DNA from: Ornithinimicrobium sp. F0845
GTDB lineage: Bacteria; Actinomycetota; Actinomycetes; Actinomycetales; Dermatophilaceae
DNA: 64,000 bases
Assembly (NCBI RefSeq): GCF_023015765.1
Contig: NZ_JALKAL010000002.1
Span: forward strand, 95,777 to 159,776
Direction of reading: 5' to 3'
Shown one piece after another: positions 47,352 to 56,650 of the stretch (position 1 is its first letter; each line of letters opens with the position of its first letter). A program made the position numbers and the translations under genes. The notes under the pieces were generated by a model. That model saw only the letters and a program-made list of their open reading frames with translations. It had not been told where the DNA came from and made no database searches.

Positions 47352-48275
47352 TCAGGCGCGGGGGTGCGCCTGCCGGTAGGCGGCGCGCAGCCGGTCGACG
47401 GACACATGCGTGTAGATCTGAGTGGTGGCCAGGCTGGAGTGACCAAGGAGTTCCTGCACGGTCCGCAAGTCGGCGCCGCCCTCGAGCAGGTGGGTGGCCG
47501 CGCTGTGCCGGAGCCCGTGCGGACCGAGGTCCGCGGCGGCAGGCAGGTGCGACAGGAGATCATGGACGACCGTGCGCACCTGTCGTTGGTCGACGCGCTT
47601 GCCGCGACGCCCGAGGAAGAGTGCCGGCCCCGACTCGGCGGTCGCCAGGAGCGGTCTCCCCTGTCCCAACCACACCTCGAGTGACTCGGCCGCCGGGGCG
47701 CCGAACGGCACGGTGCGCTCCTTGGCGCCCTTGCCGAGCACCCTGGCGACCCGACCCGCCAGGTCCACGTCGTCAACGTCCAGCCCGGTGAGCTCACCCA
47801 CCCGCATGCCGCTGGCGTAGAGCAGTTCGAGGATGGCCCGGTTGCGGAGGTGGATCGGGTCGGCGTCGTCGGCCCCCACCGCGGCGATATCCATCAGCTG
47901 GTCGGCCTCGGCCTGCTTGAGCACTCCGGGCAGGGAACGGCCTTTGCGCGGGGCACCCAGCCGCAGTGCGGGGTCAGTCTCGATCCTGCCCGTGCGTTTG
48001 GCCCACCGCAGGAAGGTCCGGGCGGCAGCCGATCGTCGGGCGATGGTCGAGGGCGCCGCTCCTGCAGCGGCCTGCTCTCCCAGCCAGGCACGCAGGTCGG
48101 CCAGCGTGATGTCCGCCAGGCTCGAGACCCCGGCGCCCGCGAGCGCATCGGCCATCGCGGTGATGTCGCCCACGTAGGCCCGGACCGTGTGCTCAGACCG
48201 GTTGCGCTCGGCCGCGAGGTGACGCCGGAACGACTCGAGCACGTCACCGGGCACGACCTGCGCCCGACTGGGCAC
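47352..48275 (-). CDS. xerC: Site-specific tyrosine recombinase XerC
   Basis: Tyrosine recombinase of about 307 residues that resolves chromosome dimers at dif with XerD. The N-terminal SAM-like domain has [22 protein letters not shown] and a [15 protein letters not shown] segment. The catalytic domain has [16 protein letters not shown] (Arg), a Lys in [43 protein letters not shown] and the Tyr in [10 protein letters not shown] chose the GTG at 48275 because GGAGGGAG precedes it closely; a GTG 18 codons upstream would be longer. It is the standard dprA-M23-xerC neighbour. Confidence 0.9.
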   Translation of the reverse strand: MPSRAQVVPGDVLESFRRHLAAERNRSEHTVRAYVGDITAMADALAGAGVSSLADITLADLRAWLGEQAAAGAAPSTIARRSAAARTFLRWAKRTGRIETDPALRLGAPRKGRSLPGVLKQAEADQLMDIAAVGADDADPIHLRNRAILELLYASGMRVGELTGLDVDDVDLAGRVARVLGKGAKERTVPFGAPAAESLEVWLGQGRPLLATAESGPALFLGRRGKRVDQRQVRTVVHDLLSHLPAAADLGPHGLRHSAATHLLEGGADLRTVQELLGHSSLATTQIYTHVSVDRLRAAYRQAHPRA

Positions 48276-48353
48276 GGCTCCCTCCGCGTGCTCGGCTGGC
48301 TGCTCCACCCCACTACGGTGCCACGCCACCGACGCCCACTCGGGGCGGCGCGC

Positions 48354-48461
48354 TGATCCGGGGCTCGGTTGAGGTAGGCGCGCTGATCACCGGGTTCGGC
48401 GGGGCCGCCTCTGAACCGGGGCTCGGGGCAAGACCCTGATCACCGGGGTTCGAGACACGCC
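48354..48461. repeat. Degenerate direct repeats between xerC and the M23 peptidase gene
   Basis: Four direct units of 25-30 bp start at 48354, 48384, 48412 and 48437. Each opens with TGATCACCGGGGTTCGG or a close variant. They fill most of the 215-bp gap between xerC and the M23 gene, with variable unit tails. No gene is seen here. Confidence 0.6.
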
Positions 48462-48490
48462 GCCGGATGCCCAGTTCGCAGCGCAGCTAT

Positions 48491-49222
48491 TCACTCCCCG
48501 TGCGGGAGGAGAGTGAGCTGCCACGACAGGAGGAACAACAACGGGTCGAGATAGTCCTCACCGCGCACCGCGCCCAGGTGCAGGCAGGCCCGGATCAGGC
48601 AGTGGCTGCCCCAGACGCCCAACAGGCCGAGTTGGTCACCGGCACGCACCTGCTCGCCCTCGTCGACCCGGTCGGTCACCGGTTGGTAGGTGCTCCGGAC
48701 CCCGTCCGGGTGGGTGACCGAGACGATGCCCACCCCGGCGATGCTGCCGCTGTAGGTCACGGTGCCGTCGGCCACGGCGAGGACCGGCGAGTAGGTCTGC
48801 CCGACCAGGTCGATCCCGCGGTGTCCCGGGAGCCACCGCTCCTCGGGAGGATCGAAGGGCCGCACCACCTCAGGGCGTCCAGGGAGTGGCCACTGCCAAC
48901 GCGCGCGGGGCTGAGGCTGCGCCGTCACGGTCGAGACTCCCTCCGCCAGTACAGACGCGACGGCAGTAAGGACCGCAGCGTCGTCGTCACGCTCGTCCTT
49001 CAGGGGCGCGCCCTCGCGGCTATCGGTGCGCAGCGACGGGGACCCAACCGGGACGGATGTCACCGGCCTCTGCCCGACCAGGTCGGATGTCACCGGCCTC
49101 TGCCCGACCAGGCCGGGTGCGACGATCGCGTGTCCGGCCTGGCCCGGAGTGACCATCACCTGCCCGCCCAGACCGGTCAGGGTCGTGAGCAGGGCGAGTA
49201 GACCAGCGCAGACCGCGCGCAT
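48491..49222 (-). CDS. Exported M23-type peptidase
   Basis: A 243-residue protein with a signal-like N-terminus (MRAVCAGLLALLTTLTGLGGQ), a variable middle, and an M23/LytM domain: WLPGHRGIDL (HxxxD), VLAVADGTVTYSGSIAGVGIVSV and CLHLGAVRGEDYLDPL, where the second zinc motif is CLHLG (first His of HxH replaced by Cys, as in related actinobacterial proteins). It may be a peptidoglycan hydrolase or a non-catalytic regulator. The middle carries two 30-bp DNA repeats giving two VGQRPVTS units. Its ATG overlaps the dprA stop by 1 bp. Confidence 0.75.
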   Translation of the reverse strand: MRAVCAGLLALLTTLTGLGGQVMVTPGQAGHAIVAPGLVGQRPVTSDLVGQRPVTSVPVGSPSLRTDSREGAPLKDERDDDAAVLTAVASVLAEGVSTVTAQPQPRARWQWPLPGRPEVVRPFDPPEERWLPGHRGIDLVGQTYSPVLAVADGTVTYSGSIAGVGIVSVTHPDGVRSTYQPVTDRVDEGEQVRAGDQLGLLGVWGSHCLIRACLHLGAVRGEDYLDPLLFLLSWQLTLLPHGE

Positions 49223-50331
49223 CAGACCCTCCCCCAGCCGTCGAGCCGCAGCTCGGCCAGGCCCCGCCCCTGGAGCTCTCCCAGGGCGCCGAGCACCTCG
49301 GCAGCGGCCAACCCCGCCTGGACGGTGATCTCCTCGACCGTCTTGGAGCGGAACGGCGCGAGGGTCGACCACACGCGCAGCGGCAGGTCGTCCAGCTGGT
49401 CCTGCACCCGCTCCGGCCCGCGTTTGGCGGGGGCCAGGTCATCTCCTCCGATGTCGCCCAGCAGGTCGACCACCTCGGCGGCATCCGTCACGAGGACGGC
49501 ACCCTCCTCCCGGACAGCCCGGTGACACCCGGCAGAGACCATCGAGGTCACCGGTCCGGGGACGACCGCCACCGGCCGGCCGATCGCCGCCGCCGCTCGG
49601 AGCGTGTTCAGGGAGCCAGAGCGCAGGCCCGCCTCGACGACCACCGTGCCCGTCGCGAGCGCGGCGATGATCCGGTTGCGGGCCAGGAACCGCGGCCGGG
49701 TCGGCGCCGACCCTGGCGGCACCTCGGTCAGCACACCGCCCGCGCGCGACACGGCAGCGATCAGGTCGGCGTGGGCGGCGGGATAGACCCGGTCCACGCC
49801 GCACGCGAGCACCGCGACGGTCGGCGCCTCGACCGAGAGCGCCCCGCGGTGGGCGGCCGCGTCGATCCCGAACGCTGCCCCGGAGACCACGGTGAACCCG
49901 CGGGCCCCGGTGCCGGCTCCGATCTCCGCGGCGACGTGGTTGCCGTAGGCCGTGCTCGTCCGCGCCCCCACGACAGCGACGCTGCGAGACGGCACCGCGG
50001 CAAGATCGACAGGTCCGCGCACCCACAGACACCACGGGGGGACCGCCAGGTCGTCCAACGCGGTCGGCCACTCGGGATCGCCGGGCAGGAGCTGGCGGGC
50101 CCCCAGGCGCTCGCAGATCTCCCGGTCGCGGTCGAGGTGCAGATCCTTCAGGCGGGCCGTGAAGCGGTCGACGACCTTGCCGTTCGGTGCGGTGCCGCCG
50201 CGCGCCGCGATGTGGAAGGCGTCGTGGAACCCGAACCGCTCGATGAGGGCGACCGCCACCGAGTCGGCGGGCTCGGAGAGCCGTGCCCAGGCCAGCCGTG
50301 CGCTGGCTTCGTCGGTGACTCCGTAGTTCAT
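49222..50331 (-). CDS. dprA: DNA-processing protein DprA
   Basis: Loads RecA onto incoming single-stranded DNA during transformation (369 residues). Rossmann-fold core motifs include SVAVVGARTSTAYG, GFTVVSGAAFGIDAAAHRGAL, VLACGVDRVYPAAHADLIAAV, LTEVPPGSAPTRPRFLARNRIIAAL and VVVEAGLRSGSLNT, which match the family. A C-terminal winged-helix-like region follows (RSKTVEEITVQAGLAAAEVLGALGELQGRGLAEL). The ATG at 50331 overlaps the yifB stop by 4 bp. Its presence is relevant to the uptake-sequence finding. Confidence 0.92.
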   Translation of the reverse strand: MNYGVTDEASARLAWARLSEPADSVAVALIERFGFHDAFHIAARGGTAPNGKVVDRFTARLKDLHLDRDREICERLGARQLLPGDPEWPTALDDLAVPPWCLWVRGPVDLAAVPSRSVAVVGARTSTAYGNHVAAEIGAGTGARGFTVVSGAAFGIDAAAHRGALSVEAPTVAVLACGVDRVYPAAHADLIAAVSRAGGVLTEVPPGSAPTRPRFLARNRIIAALATGTVVVEAGLRSGSLNTLRAAAAIGRPVAVVPGPVTSMVSAGCHRAVREEGAVLVTDAAEVVDLLGDIGGDDLAPAKRGPERVQDQLDDLPLRVWSTLAPFRSKTVEEITVQAGLAAAEVLGALGELQGRGLAELRLDGWGRV

Positions 50332-51863
50332 GCCGACACCTCCGAACTGGTGCGCAGCGCCAGGGCCCGCCACAGGTGCTGGGCGCCAGGCCGCTCGGCC
50401 CCGGCCAGATCGGCGAGGGTCCAGGCCACGCGCACACACCGGTCGTATCCGCGCAGGGTCAGCTCTCCGCGGTCCATCGCGGTCTCCAGCGGGGCGGTGA
50501 CCTGCCTCGGCAGGCGCCACGCATCGCTGCGCAGGAGGCTGCCGGGCACCTCCGCGTTGACCACCCACGGTGTCCCCGACCACCGCGAGCGCTGACGCTC
50601 GCGGGCCGCCCGCACCCGCTCGGCCACCTCCACGGTCGGCTCGCCGGGCGGTCCGGCCAGGGCGCTGCGGTTGACGGGGAACAGGCTCACCCGCACGTCG
50701 ATCCGGTCCAGCAGCGGGCCGCTCAGCTTGCCGAAGTAGGTGCGGCGGGCCAACGGCGTGCACTCGCACCGCTCACCCTTGCCGATCCCTTGCCCGCACG
50801 GGCACGGGTTGGCGGCGGCGACCAGCTGGAAGCGCGCGGGCAACCTGGTCTGCCGGTCGGCGCGGGCGATGACGACCTCACCGCTCTCCAACGGCTGTCG
50901 CAGCCCGTCGAGGACGTCTCGTCGAAACTCTGGGGTCTCGTCCAGGAAGAGCACGCCGCGGTGGGCGCGCGAGACCGCGCCCGGACGAACCCTGGTGCTG
51001 CCGCCGCCGATGACGGCGGCCATGGACGCTCCGTGGTGCGGCGCCACGAACGGGGCACGGTCCACCAGTGACCGGGTGTCATCGAGCGCTCCCAGGACGG
51101 AGTGCACCGCGGTGACCTCGAGCGCCTCGGTGCGCTCCAGGGGCGGCAGCAGGCCGGGGAGCCGCTCGGCGAGCATCGTCTTCCCGGCGCCTGGCGCACC
51201 CACCATGAGCATGTGGTGACGCCCGGCCGCCGCGACCTCCAGCGCCGCCCGTGCCTCCGGTTGTCCCACCACATCCTGCAGGTCCGGCACCGGGTCCCCG
51301 GGCGGGACGGGCTCGGGCAGGGTCAGGGCGGCGGGTGCGGCACCCCGGTGGACGGCCAGGTGAAGCTCGATGAGCTCACGCAGGGAGGCCACCCCGTAGA
51401 CCCGGATGCCGGGCACCAGAGACGCCTCCTCCGCGTTGGCCCGTGGCACGATCACGGTGCCCATCCCCGCGGCGGCAGCGGCAGCCACCATCGGCAGCAC
51501 GCCCGTGACCGGCCGCACGGCCCCGTCCAGCCCCAGCTCCCCGATGTGCACCACCGACTCCGCGACACGAGGGGGCAGCACCTTCGTCACGACCAGCTGG
51601 GCGACGGCAATGCCGACGTCGAACCCGCTGCCCGTCTTGGGCAGCCACGCCGGGGTCAGATTGATCGTCCACCGCCGCTGCGGGATGGTCAGCCCGCAGT
51701 CCTCCACAGCAGCCCGGATCCGGTTGGGAGCCCGGGAGCAGGCGGCGTCAGGCAGACCGCTCATCGTCATCGCCGGCAGTCCCTGCGCCATGTGCGCCTC
51801 GACCTGCACCAGGTGCCCCTCGACCCCGCTCAGCGCCACCGCGTAGGTGGACCCCAGCCCCAT
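50328..51863 (-). CDS. YifB/ComM family Mg chelatase-like ATPase
   Basis: AAA+ ATPase of 511 residues. ComM relatives promote branch migration during recombination. The N-terminal domain (LSGVEGHLVQVEAHMAQGLPAMTMSGLPDAA) is followed by the ATPase: Walker A GAPGAGKTML, Walker B FLDE in GVLFLDETPEFRRDVLDGLRQPLESG, VARADRQTRLPARF-type sensor region and ANPCPCG with clustered cysteines. A C-terminal domain follows (RGYDRCVRVAWTLADLAG). It overlaps dprA and yraN, forming a transformation/recombination operon segment. Confidence 0.9.
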   Translation of the reverse strand: MGLGSTYAVALSGVEGHLVQVEAHMAQGLPAMTMSGLPDAACSRAPNRIRAAVEDCGLTIPQRRWTINLTPAWLPKTGSGFDVGIAVAQLVVTKVLPPRVAESVVHIGELGLDGAVRPVTGVLPMVAAAAAAGMGTVIVPRANAEEASLVPGIRVYGVASLRELIELHLAVHRGAAPAALTLPEPVPPGDPVPDLQDVVGQPEARAALEVAAAGRHHMLMVGAPGAGKTMLAERLPGLLPPLERTEALEVTAVHSVLGALDDTRSLVDRAPFVAPHHGASMAAVIGGGSTRVRPGAVSRAHRGVLFLDETPEFRRDVLDGLRQPLESGEVVIARADRQTRLPARFQLVAAANPCPCGQGIGKGERCECTPLARRTYFGKLSGPLLDRIDVRVSLFPVNRSALAGPPGEPTVEVAERVRAARERQRSRWSGTPWVVNAEVPGSLLRSDAWRLPRQVTAPLETAMDRGELTLRGYDRCVRVAWTLADLAGAERPGAQHLWRALALRTSSEVSA

Positions 51864-52225
51864 CAGGCCACGCCCTGCAGGTGCTCGATCTGCGCCGGAC
51901 CACTGGCCGGGCGCAGCACCCCGATCACATCGACGCGCAGGTCCGGAGAGCGCAGCGCGTGCTCCCGCAGCCAGCTGACCGCGAGCTGGCGCAGCCTGGC
52001 GGCCTTGACCGGCGTGACCGCCTCCACCGGTGACCCGAAGGCCGTGCTGCGCCGCGTCTTCACCTCGCAGAAGACCAGGCAGGCCCCGTCCCGGGCCACG
52101 ATGTCGAGCTCACCCTGATCACACCGCCAGTTGCGGTCCAGGACCTCGTAGCCGAGCCCGGTGAGGTACTCGCAGGCCAGCCGTTCGCCATACTCCCCGA
52201 TCGCACTCGCGACCCGGTGGGACAT
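51863..52225 (-). CDS. YraN/UPF0102 nuclease-fold protein
   Basis: A 120-residue protein of the YraN family with a PD-(D/E)XK-like core: GEYGERLACEYLTGLGYEVLDRNWRC, then QGELDIVARDGACLVFCEVKTRRS, i.e. E-x-D-x-V and E-V-K with the expected spacing. It is found beside yifB and dprA in many bacteria; the cellular role is unknown. The ATG at 52225 is preferred (GGTGGAG 6 bp upstream) over starts two and five codons earlier. Its stop overlaps the yifB start by one base (TGATG). Confidence 0.85.
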   Translation of the reverse strand: MSHRVASAIGEYGERLACEYLTGLGYEVLDRNWRCDQGELDIVARDGACLVFCEVKTRRSTAFGSPVEAVTPVKAARLRQLAVSWLREHALRSPDLRVDVIGVLRPASGPAQIEHLQGVA

Positions 52226-52344
52226 CCCCATCTCCACCACCTCCGCGACCCACCATCGGGGTCAGCGGCCGTGACCGGGCAGCGCTCGTCAGGACCTGTG
52301 GGTGACGAGGTACCCCCGGGGGGTAGCTGTGGACCGCGGCAAGG

Positions 52345-52662
52345 TCAGTCTCGGTCGAGCTTGGTCAGGTCGAGGTCGCTCTTGGCCAGCTCCTCGACAT
52401 TGACATCCTTGAAGGTGATGACCCGCACCTTCTTGACAAAGCGCGCCGGTCGGTAGACGTCCCACACCCAGGCGTCGTTCATCGTCACCTCGAACCAGGT
52501 CTCCCCGCCCCCGGTGCGCACCTGGACGTCCACCTCGTTGGCCAGGTAGAAGCGCCGCTCGGTCTCCACGACGTGGCTGAACAGGCTCACCACGTCGCGG
52601 TACTCGCGGTAGAGCTGCAGCTCCATGTCGGTCTCGTACTTCTCGAGGTCCTCGGCGCTCAT
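52345..52662 (-). CDS. DUF2469 protein
   Basis: A 105-residue acidic cytosolic protein of the DUF2469 family, almost always found after rnhB in actinobacteria. It has [47 protein letters not shown] and the [34 protein letters not shown] pattern. The function is unknown; the sequence is extremely conserved across actinobacteria, which suggests an essential or regulatory role. It overlaps the rnhB stop by 4 bp. The 119-bp gap after it shows nothing recognisable. Confidence 0.9.
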   Translation of the reverse strand: MSAEDLEKYETDMELQLYREYRDVVSLFSHVVETERRFYLANEVDVQVRTGGGETWFEVTMNDAWVWDVYRPARFVKKVRVITFKDVNVEELAKSDLDLTKLDRD

Positions 52663-53417
52663 GCTCGGTTCATCTCCCTCGCCTCGGGCGGGATGATGTC
52701 ATCCCGCAGGGTGTTGCCGGTGATGTTCCAGCTCCGGCGGTGGTGGACGCACGGGCCCAGGGTGCGCAGGGCCTCCTGGTGCTCGGGCGCCGCATAGCCC
52801 TTGTTCAGCTCCCACGAGTATGCCGGGTGCTCGGGGGCGAGCTGGATCATGTGGGCGTCGCGGGTCACCTTGGCCAGGACGCTGGCCGCCGCCACGGACG
52901 AGCAGGTCATGTCGGCCTTGATCAGGGTGCGGACCGGGACCTGCGGCGGCGCGGACGGGTCGACCAGGGCCAGGAGCCCCTCCCGCGCGGGGTCGGAGAG
53001 CCAGTCGTGGTTGCCGTCGAGGACGACCAGGTCGGGCAGGACCGCGACCTGGGCCAGGGCACGCTGCCCCGCCAGTCGCAGCGCCGCCATGATGCCGATC
53101 GCGTCGATCTCCTCCGGCCAGGCGTGGCCGACCCCCCACCCCAGGGCCCACCGCTGGATCCGGGGCACGAGCCTTTCGCGCGCCTGCTGGGTGAGCAGCT
53201 TGGAGTCCTTGACGCCCTGCGGGGCCGTGCGGCAGGTCTCGTCGATCGCGACGACTCCGACCGACACCGGACCGGCCAGGGCGCCGCGCCCCACCTCGTC
53301 CATCCCGATCAGGACCCGGTGCCCCTCGCGGAACAGCGATCGCTCCAGCCGCAGGCTCGGTCGGGTGCTCCGCGGCGGTGTCCGCCGAGGACTCCCGGTC
53401 CGCGCAGCCGGGGTCAC
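52659..53417 (-). CDS. rnhB: Ribonuclease HII
   Basis: Removes RNA from RNA-DNA hybrids and misincorporated ribonucleotides (252 residues). The catalytic region has [19 protein letters not shown] (D-E of the DExGRG motif), [31 protein letters not shown] and [25 protein letters not shown]. The GTG at 53417 was chosen: GAGGAG lies 5 bp upstream and the codon overlaps the lepB stop by 4 bp (GTGA). Longer frames are shadows. The N-terminal 35 residues are Arg/Pro-rich and unusual. Confidence 0.92.
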   Translation of the reverse strand: MTPAARTGSPRRTPPRSTRPSLRLERSLFREGHRVLIGMDEVGRGALAGPVSVGVVAIDETCRTAPQGVKDSKLLTQQARERLVPRIQRWALGWGVGHAWPEEIDAIGIMAALRLAGQRALAQVAVLPDLVVLDGNHDWLSDPAREGLLALVDPSAPPQVPVRTLIKADMTCSSVAAASVLAKVTRDAHMIQLAPEHPAYSWELNKGYAAPEHQEALRTLGPCVHHRRSWNITGNTLRDDIIPPEAREMNRA

Positions 53418-54277
53418 GGCGACTCCTCGTCGGGCACCGACCCGAAGACGTCGCCTGGGTTGGTGAACACCTCGAAGCGGTCCAGCGGCCACACCAGGGC
53501 GAACGCCTGGCCCACGACCCGGTCCGCCGGGATGGAGCCGGCCGTGCCCGAGCCGTCGTCGTGGGCGCGGGAGTCGCGGGAGTAGGACCGGTGGTCGCCC
53601 ATCATCCAGTAGTGGTCCTCCGGCACGACGATGTCGAAGTTCTCCAGGCTCGGCTCGTCGCCGGCGTACAGGTAGGTCTCCTCCAGCGGCTCCCCGTTGA
53701 CCGTGATGCGCATGTTGTCATCGCAGCACACCACGTGGTCCCCGCCCACCCCGATGACGCGCTTGATCAGGTGGTTGCTCTCTCCCTCGGGCGCCACGCC
53801 GACGAACTTGGCGACGCTCAGCAGCGTCTCCATGACCGGCCCACGGTCGCTCTCCGGCCCGTGCGGCAGCCAGCCGCCCGGGTCCTCGAAGACGATGATG
53901 TCGCCGCGCTCCACGGACATCGGGCCGGCCTGGATCTTGCTGACCAGCACCCGGTCGCCGTAGACGAGGGTCGACTCCATCGACCCGGACGGGATCCAGA
54001 ACGCCTGCACGAGGAAGGTCTTGATCAGGAAGGAGATCACCAGGGCGGTGACACCGATGAGCAGCACCTCGCGGACGAAGTGCACCACGGGGTGCCGCTG
54101 CTTGGCGGACCTGCGCGCACGCACGGCCGTGGCCCCGGCTGGCTGCCCGGTCGCCTGCTCGCGCGCGGCCTGGCGGGCGGCGGTGCGCTCGCCGACCGAC
54201 TCCTCGTCCACCGGGCTGCCCGGATCGGTCGGGGTGTCCCCCACGCGGTCCCAGTCGGGTCGCGGGTCTTGCGTCAC
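53414..54277 (-). CDS. lepB: Signal peptidase I
   Basis: Membrane-anchored serine protease of 287 residues that removes signal peptides. A disordered charged N-terminus (about 1-62) leads into one membrane segment ([24 protein letters not shown]), box [21 protein letters not shown] with the catalytic Ser, box D with the Lys in [11 protein letters not shown], and box [14 protein letters not shown]. The usual MGDNRxxSxDSR reads [12 protein letters not shown] here. It lies between rplS and rnhB as in other actinobacteria. Confidence 0.93.
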   Translation of the reverse strand: MTQDPRPDWDRVGDTPTDPGSPVDEESVGERTAARQAAREQATGQPAGATAVRARRSAKQRHPVVHFVREVLLIGVTALVISFLIKTFLVQAFWIPSGSMESTLVYGDRVLVSKIQAGPMSVERGDIIVFEDPGGWLPHGPESDRGPVMETLLSVAKFVGVAPEGESNHLIKRVIGVGGDHVVCCDDNMRITVNGEPLEETYLYAGDEPSLENFDIVVPEDHYWMMGDHRSYSRDSRAHDDGSGTAGSIPADRVVGQAFALVWPLDRFEVFTNPGDVFGSVPDEESP

Positions 54278-54423
54278 AGGTGTTCCTTCTCTGCCGGGTG
54301 GGTCCTGCCGCTGGTGAGCGCAGTGCGGGCTCTCGCTCGCACCCTAGTACGCGGGGCTGGGCGCTCTGGTTCCCACACGCGGCGGGTGACCGGCACAGGC
54401 CCAGGTGAGTTCCGTCATACGAA

Positions 54424-54455
54424 AGCCGCCCCGGGCCGATGGGCTCGGGGCGGCT
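54424..54455. terminator. Terminator hairpin after rplS
   Basis: AGCCGCCCCG at the base of a 14-bp stem (54424-54437 with 54442-54455, one mismatch and a 4-base loop) lies about 25 bp past the rplS stop. On the minus strand it is followed by TTTCG, a short U-run. It is a good candidate for intrinsic termination of rplS transcripts. Confidence 0.75.
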
Positions 54456-54479
54456 GCGGAGAGTATGCCGGGACGCGCC

Positions 54480-54839
54480 TCAGGCGGTCGGGGTCGTCTC
54501 GCGCTTCTCGCGGATCTTGGCGGCCTTGCCGCGCAGGTCGCGCAGGTAGTAGAGCTTGGCGCGACGGACGTCACCGCGGGTGACGACCTCGACCTTCTCG
54601 ACGTTCGGGGAGTGCACCGGGAAGGTGCGCTCGACGCCGACGCCGAAGCTGATCTTGCGGACGGTGTAGGTCTCGCCGATGCCACCACCGTGGCGGCGGA
54701 TGACCACGCCCTGGAAGATCTGGACACGGCTGCGCGTGCCCTCGATGACCTTCACGTGGACCTTGATGGTGTCGCCGGCGCGGAAGTCGGGGATGTCGTC
54801 GCGCAGGCTGCCTGCGTCCAGGTCGTCGAGCTTGTGCAT
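54480..54839 (-). CDS. rplS: 50S ribosomal protein L19
   Basis: Ribosomal protein at the 30S-50S interface (119 residues). [47 protein letters not shown] is followed by [61 protein letters not shown], the typical L19 pattern. The ATG at 54839 is used; a frame starting 9 codons earlier reads basic residues and is unlikely. A 233-bp gap upstream (to trmD) has an imperfect hairpin near 54875-54900, so a separate leader and promoter are plausible. Confidence 0.97.
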   Translation of the reverse strand: MHKLDDLDAGSLRDDIPDFRAGDTIKVHVKVIEGTRSRVQIFQGVVIRRHGGGIGETYTVRKISFGVGVERTFPVHSPNVEKVEVVTRGDVRRAKLYYLRDLRGKAAKIREKRETTPTA

Positions 54840-55072
54840 GGTGCGTCGCTTTCTCGTCGGTGCCACAGGTCACCCACGGCGGTGTGCCGTCCTGGGTGGA
54901 CGGTCGTGGTCAAGGGGTGTGTCTGCCCGTCCTGACCGCACTCTTCCCCCTGTGGCAGGGGCGCGGTGTCGCCGTCCGGGCGGACGCAGGGATCAAGTTT
55001 GCCACACCGGGACCCTCTCGAGCCAATCGACGGGGACGCGCGGGGAGACCCGGCCCCACGGCATACGAACCG

Positions 55073-55768
55073 TCAGTCGGAGAGCAGGTCCGGGCGACGC
55101 GCCGCGGTGCGCTGGAGGCGCTGCTCGTGACGCCACTCGGCAATCGCCCCGTGGTTGCCGGACAGCAGGATCTCGGGCACCTCGCGGCCGCGCCAGGTGG
55201 CTGGCTTGGTGTAGACGGGATACTCCAGCAGGCCGTCCTCGTGGGACTCCTCGACGAGTGACTGCTCGTTGCCGATCACGCCGGGGATGAGCCGGGCGAT
55301 CGCCTCGACCATGGCCAGGACCGCGACCTCTCCCCCGTTGAGGACGTAGTCGCCGAGCGAGATCACCGAGACCGGCATCCGCGCGGCGGCCTCCTCGTAG
55401 ACCCGCTCGTCGATCCCCTCATAGCGTCCGCAGGCGAAGGCCAGCCACGGCTCGGTGGCCAGGTCGCGGGCGGTCTGCTGGGTGAACGGGATGCCACCGG
55501 GGCCGGGGATGATCAGGTGCGGCACCTGGCCCTCAGCGCCGTTGCCGACCAACTCGTCGAGCGCCTCGCCCCACGGCTCGGGCTTCATCACCATGCCTGC
55601 GCCGCCGCCGTAGGGCGTGTCGTCCACGGTGCGGTGCCGGTCGTGGGCGTGCTCGCGCAGGTCGTGCACGTGCAGGTCGATCAGGCCGTCGCGCCGGGCC
55701 TTGCCGATGAGCGAGAGGTCCAGCGGCGCCAGGTAGTCCGGGAAGATCGTGATGACGTCCAGGCGCAT
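55073..55768 (-). CDS. trmD: tRNA (guanine37-N1)-methyltransferase
   Basis: SPOUT (knotted) methyltransferase of 231 residues that methylates G37 of tRNAs to prevent +1 frameshifting. It has [127 protein letters not shown] and [16 protein letters not shown] C-terminal region, all diagnostic. It starts 2 bp after the rimM stop codon (adjacent frames), part of rimM-trmD. Confidence 0.97.
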   Translation of the reverse strand: MRLDVITIFPDYLAPLDLSLIGKARRDGLIDLHVHDLREHAHDRHRTVDDTPYGGGAGMVMKPEPWGEALDELVGNGAEGQVPHLIIPGPGGIPFTQQTARDLATEPWLAFACGRYEGIDERVYEEAAARMPVSVISLGDYVLNGGEVAVLAMVEAIARLIPGVIGNEQSLVEESHEDGLLEYPVYTKPATWRGREVPEILLSGNHGAIAEWRHEQRLQRTAARRPDLLSD

Positions 55769-55769
55769 G

Positions 55770-56273
55770 TCAGTCCCCCAGCTCCAGCAGGCCGGCCGGT
55801 GGGTCGATGGTGACTCTGCCGGTCTCGTCGTCGACCTCGGGCACGATCTCCTCCACGAAGGGCACGAGCAGTTCGCGTCCGTCGGCGCGGCGCACCTCGA
55901 GCAGGTCCTGGACCTCGCGAGTATGCAGTGCGCTCACCTCGCCCACGACGGTCCCGTCGGTGAGCACGACCGTGAGCCCGAGCAGGTCCTCCTCGCGCCA
56001 GGCATCGTCCTCCTCGGCCTCCTCCTCGTCGGCGAGCAGCAGCCTGGTGTTGCGCAGTGCCTCGGCCGCGGTGCGGTCGGTGATGCCCTCGAAGCCCAGC
56101 AGGTAGACCTGCTGGTGCACCCGCACCGTGCGCAGCGTCAACGGCCCGCGGTCGGGCTCGGTCGCGAACTCGGTGCCGACGGCAAAGCGCTCGTCCGGCG
56201 CGTCGGTGTGGACCTGGACGGTGACCTCACCGCGCAGGCCGTGCGGCTTGCCGATGCGGGCGACGACGAACAT
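55770..56273 (-). CDS. rimM: Ribosome maturation factor RimM
   Basis: 16S rRNA-processing protein (167 residues) that binds S19 during 30S assembly. It has [29 protein letters not shown] at the start (typical [10 protein letters not shown]) and a PRC-barrel region in the second half: [34 protein letters not shown] and [31 protein letters not shown]. The acidic insertion [12 protein letters not shown] in the middle is an actinobacterial feature. It lies between khpA and trmD, though a hairpin terminator precedes it. Confidence 0.95.
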   Translation of the reverse strand: MFVVARIGKPHGLRGEVTVQVHTDAPDERFAVGTEFATEPDRGPLTLRTVRVHQQVYLLGFEGITDRTAAEALRNTRLLLADEEEAEEDDAWREEDLLGLTVVLTDGTVVGEVSALHTREVQDLLEVRRADGRELLVPFVEEIVPEVDDETGRVTIDPPAGLLELGD

Positions 56274-56341
56274 GCGGGCTCCTGTCCTGACGGTGTCACT
56301 CGATGGGGCTGGCCCGGCGGACCAACGGGTGAGAAACGAGA

Positions 56342-56384
56342 CGGGAGGGGCATGACGGGCTGGTGCCGCGTCATACCCCTCCCG
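56342..56384. terminator. Hairpin between khpA and rimM
   Basis: CGGGAGGGGCATGAC (56342-56356) pairs with 56370-56384 over 15 bp with one mismatch. On the minus strand it is followed by TCTCGTTTCTC. It lies in the 129-bp gap after khpA, suggesting termination or attenuation between rpsP-khpA and rimM-trmD. Confidence 0.65.
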
Positions 56385-56402
56385 GGTCGTGCGTGGTCGG
56401 GC

Positions 56403-56645
56403 TCAGCGAGCCCGGTCGGTGTCGACGATGTCGACGCGGACCTTGTCGCCACCGGCCAGGGCACCCATGACGGTGCGCAGCGCGCTGGCGGTCCGGCCGC
56501 GGCGGCCGATCACCCGGCCGAGGTCCTCGGGGTGGACGCGCACCTCGAGGACCTCGCCGTGGCGGAGGTTCTTGGTGCGCACGGTCACGTCGCCGTCGTG
56601 GTCGACGATCCCCTTGACGAGGTGCTCCAGGGCCTCTTCGAGCAT
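56403..56645 (-). CDS. khpA: KH-domain RNA-binding protein KhpA
   Basis: An 80-residue single KH-domain protein: MLEEALEHLVKGIVDHDGDVTVRTKNLRHGEVLEVRVHPEDLGRVIGRRGRTASALRTVMGAL. The GRVIGRRGRTA loop is the RNA-binding GxxG motif. KhpA partners with KhpB/Jag in Gram-positive bacteria and affects cell division and small RNAs. It follows rpsP by 5 bp, the conserved rpsP-khpA pair. Confidence 0.93.
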   Translation of the reverse strand: MLEEALEHLVKGIVDHDGDVTVRTKNLRHGEVLEVRVHPEDLGRVIGRRGRTASALRTVMGALAGGDKVRVDIVDTDRAR

Positions 56646-56650
56646 CCGGC

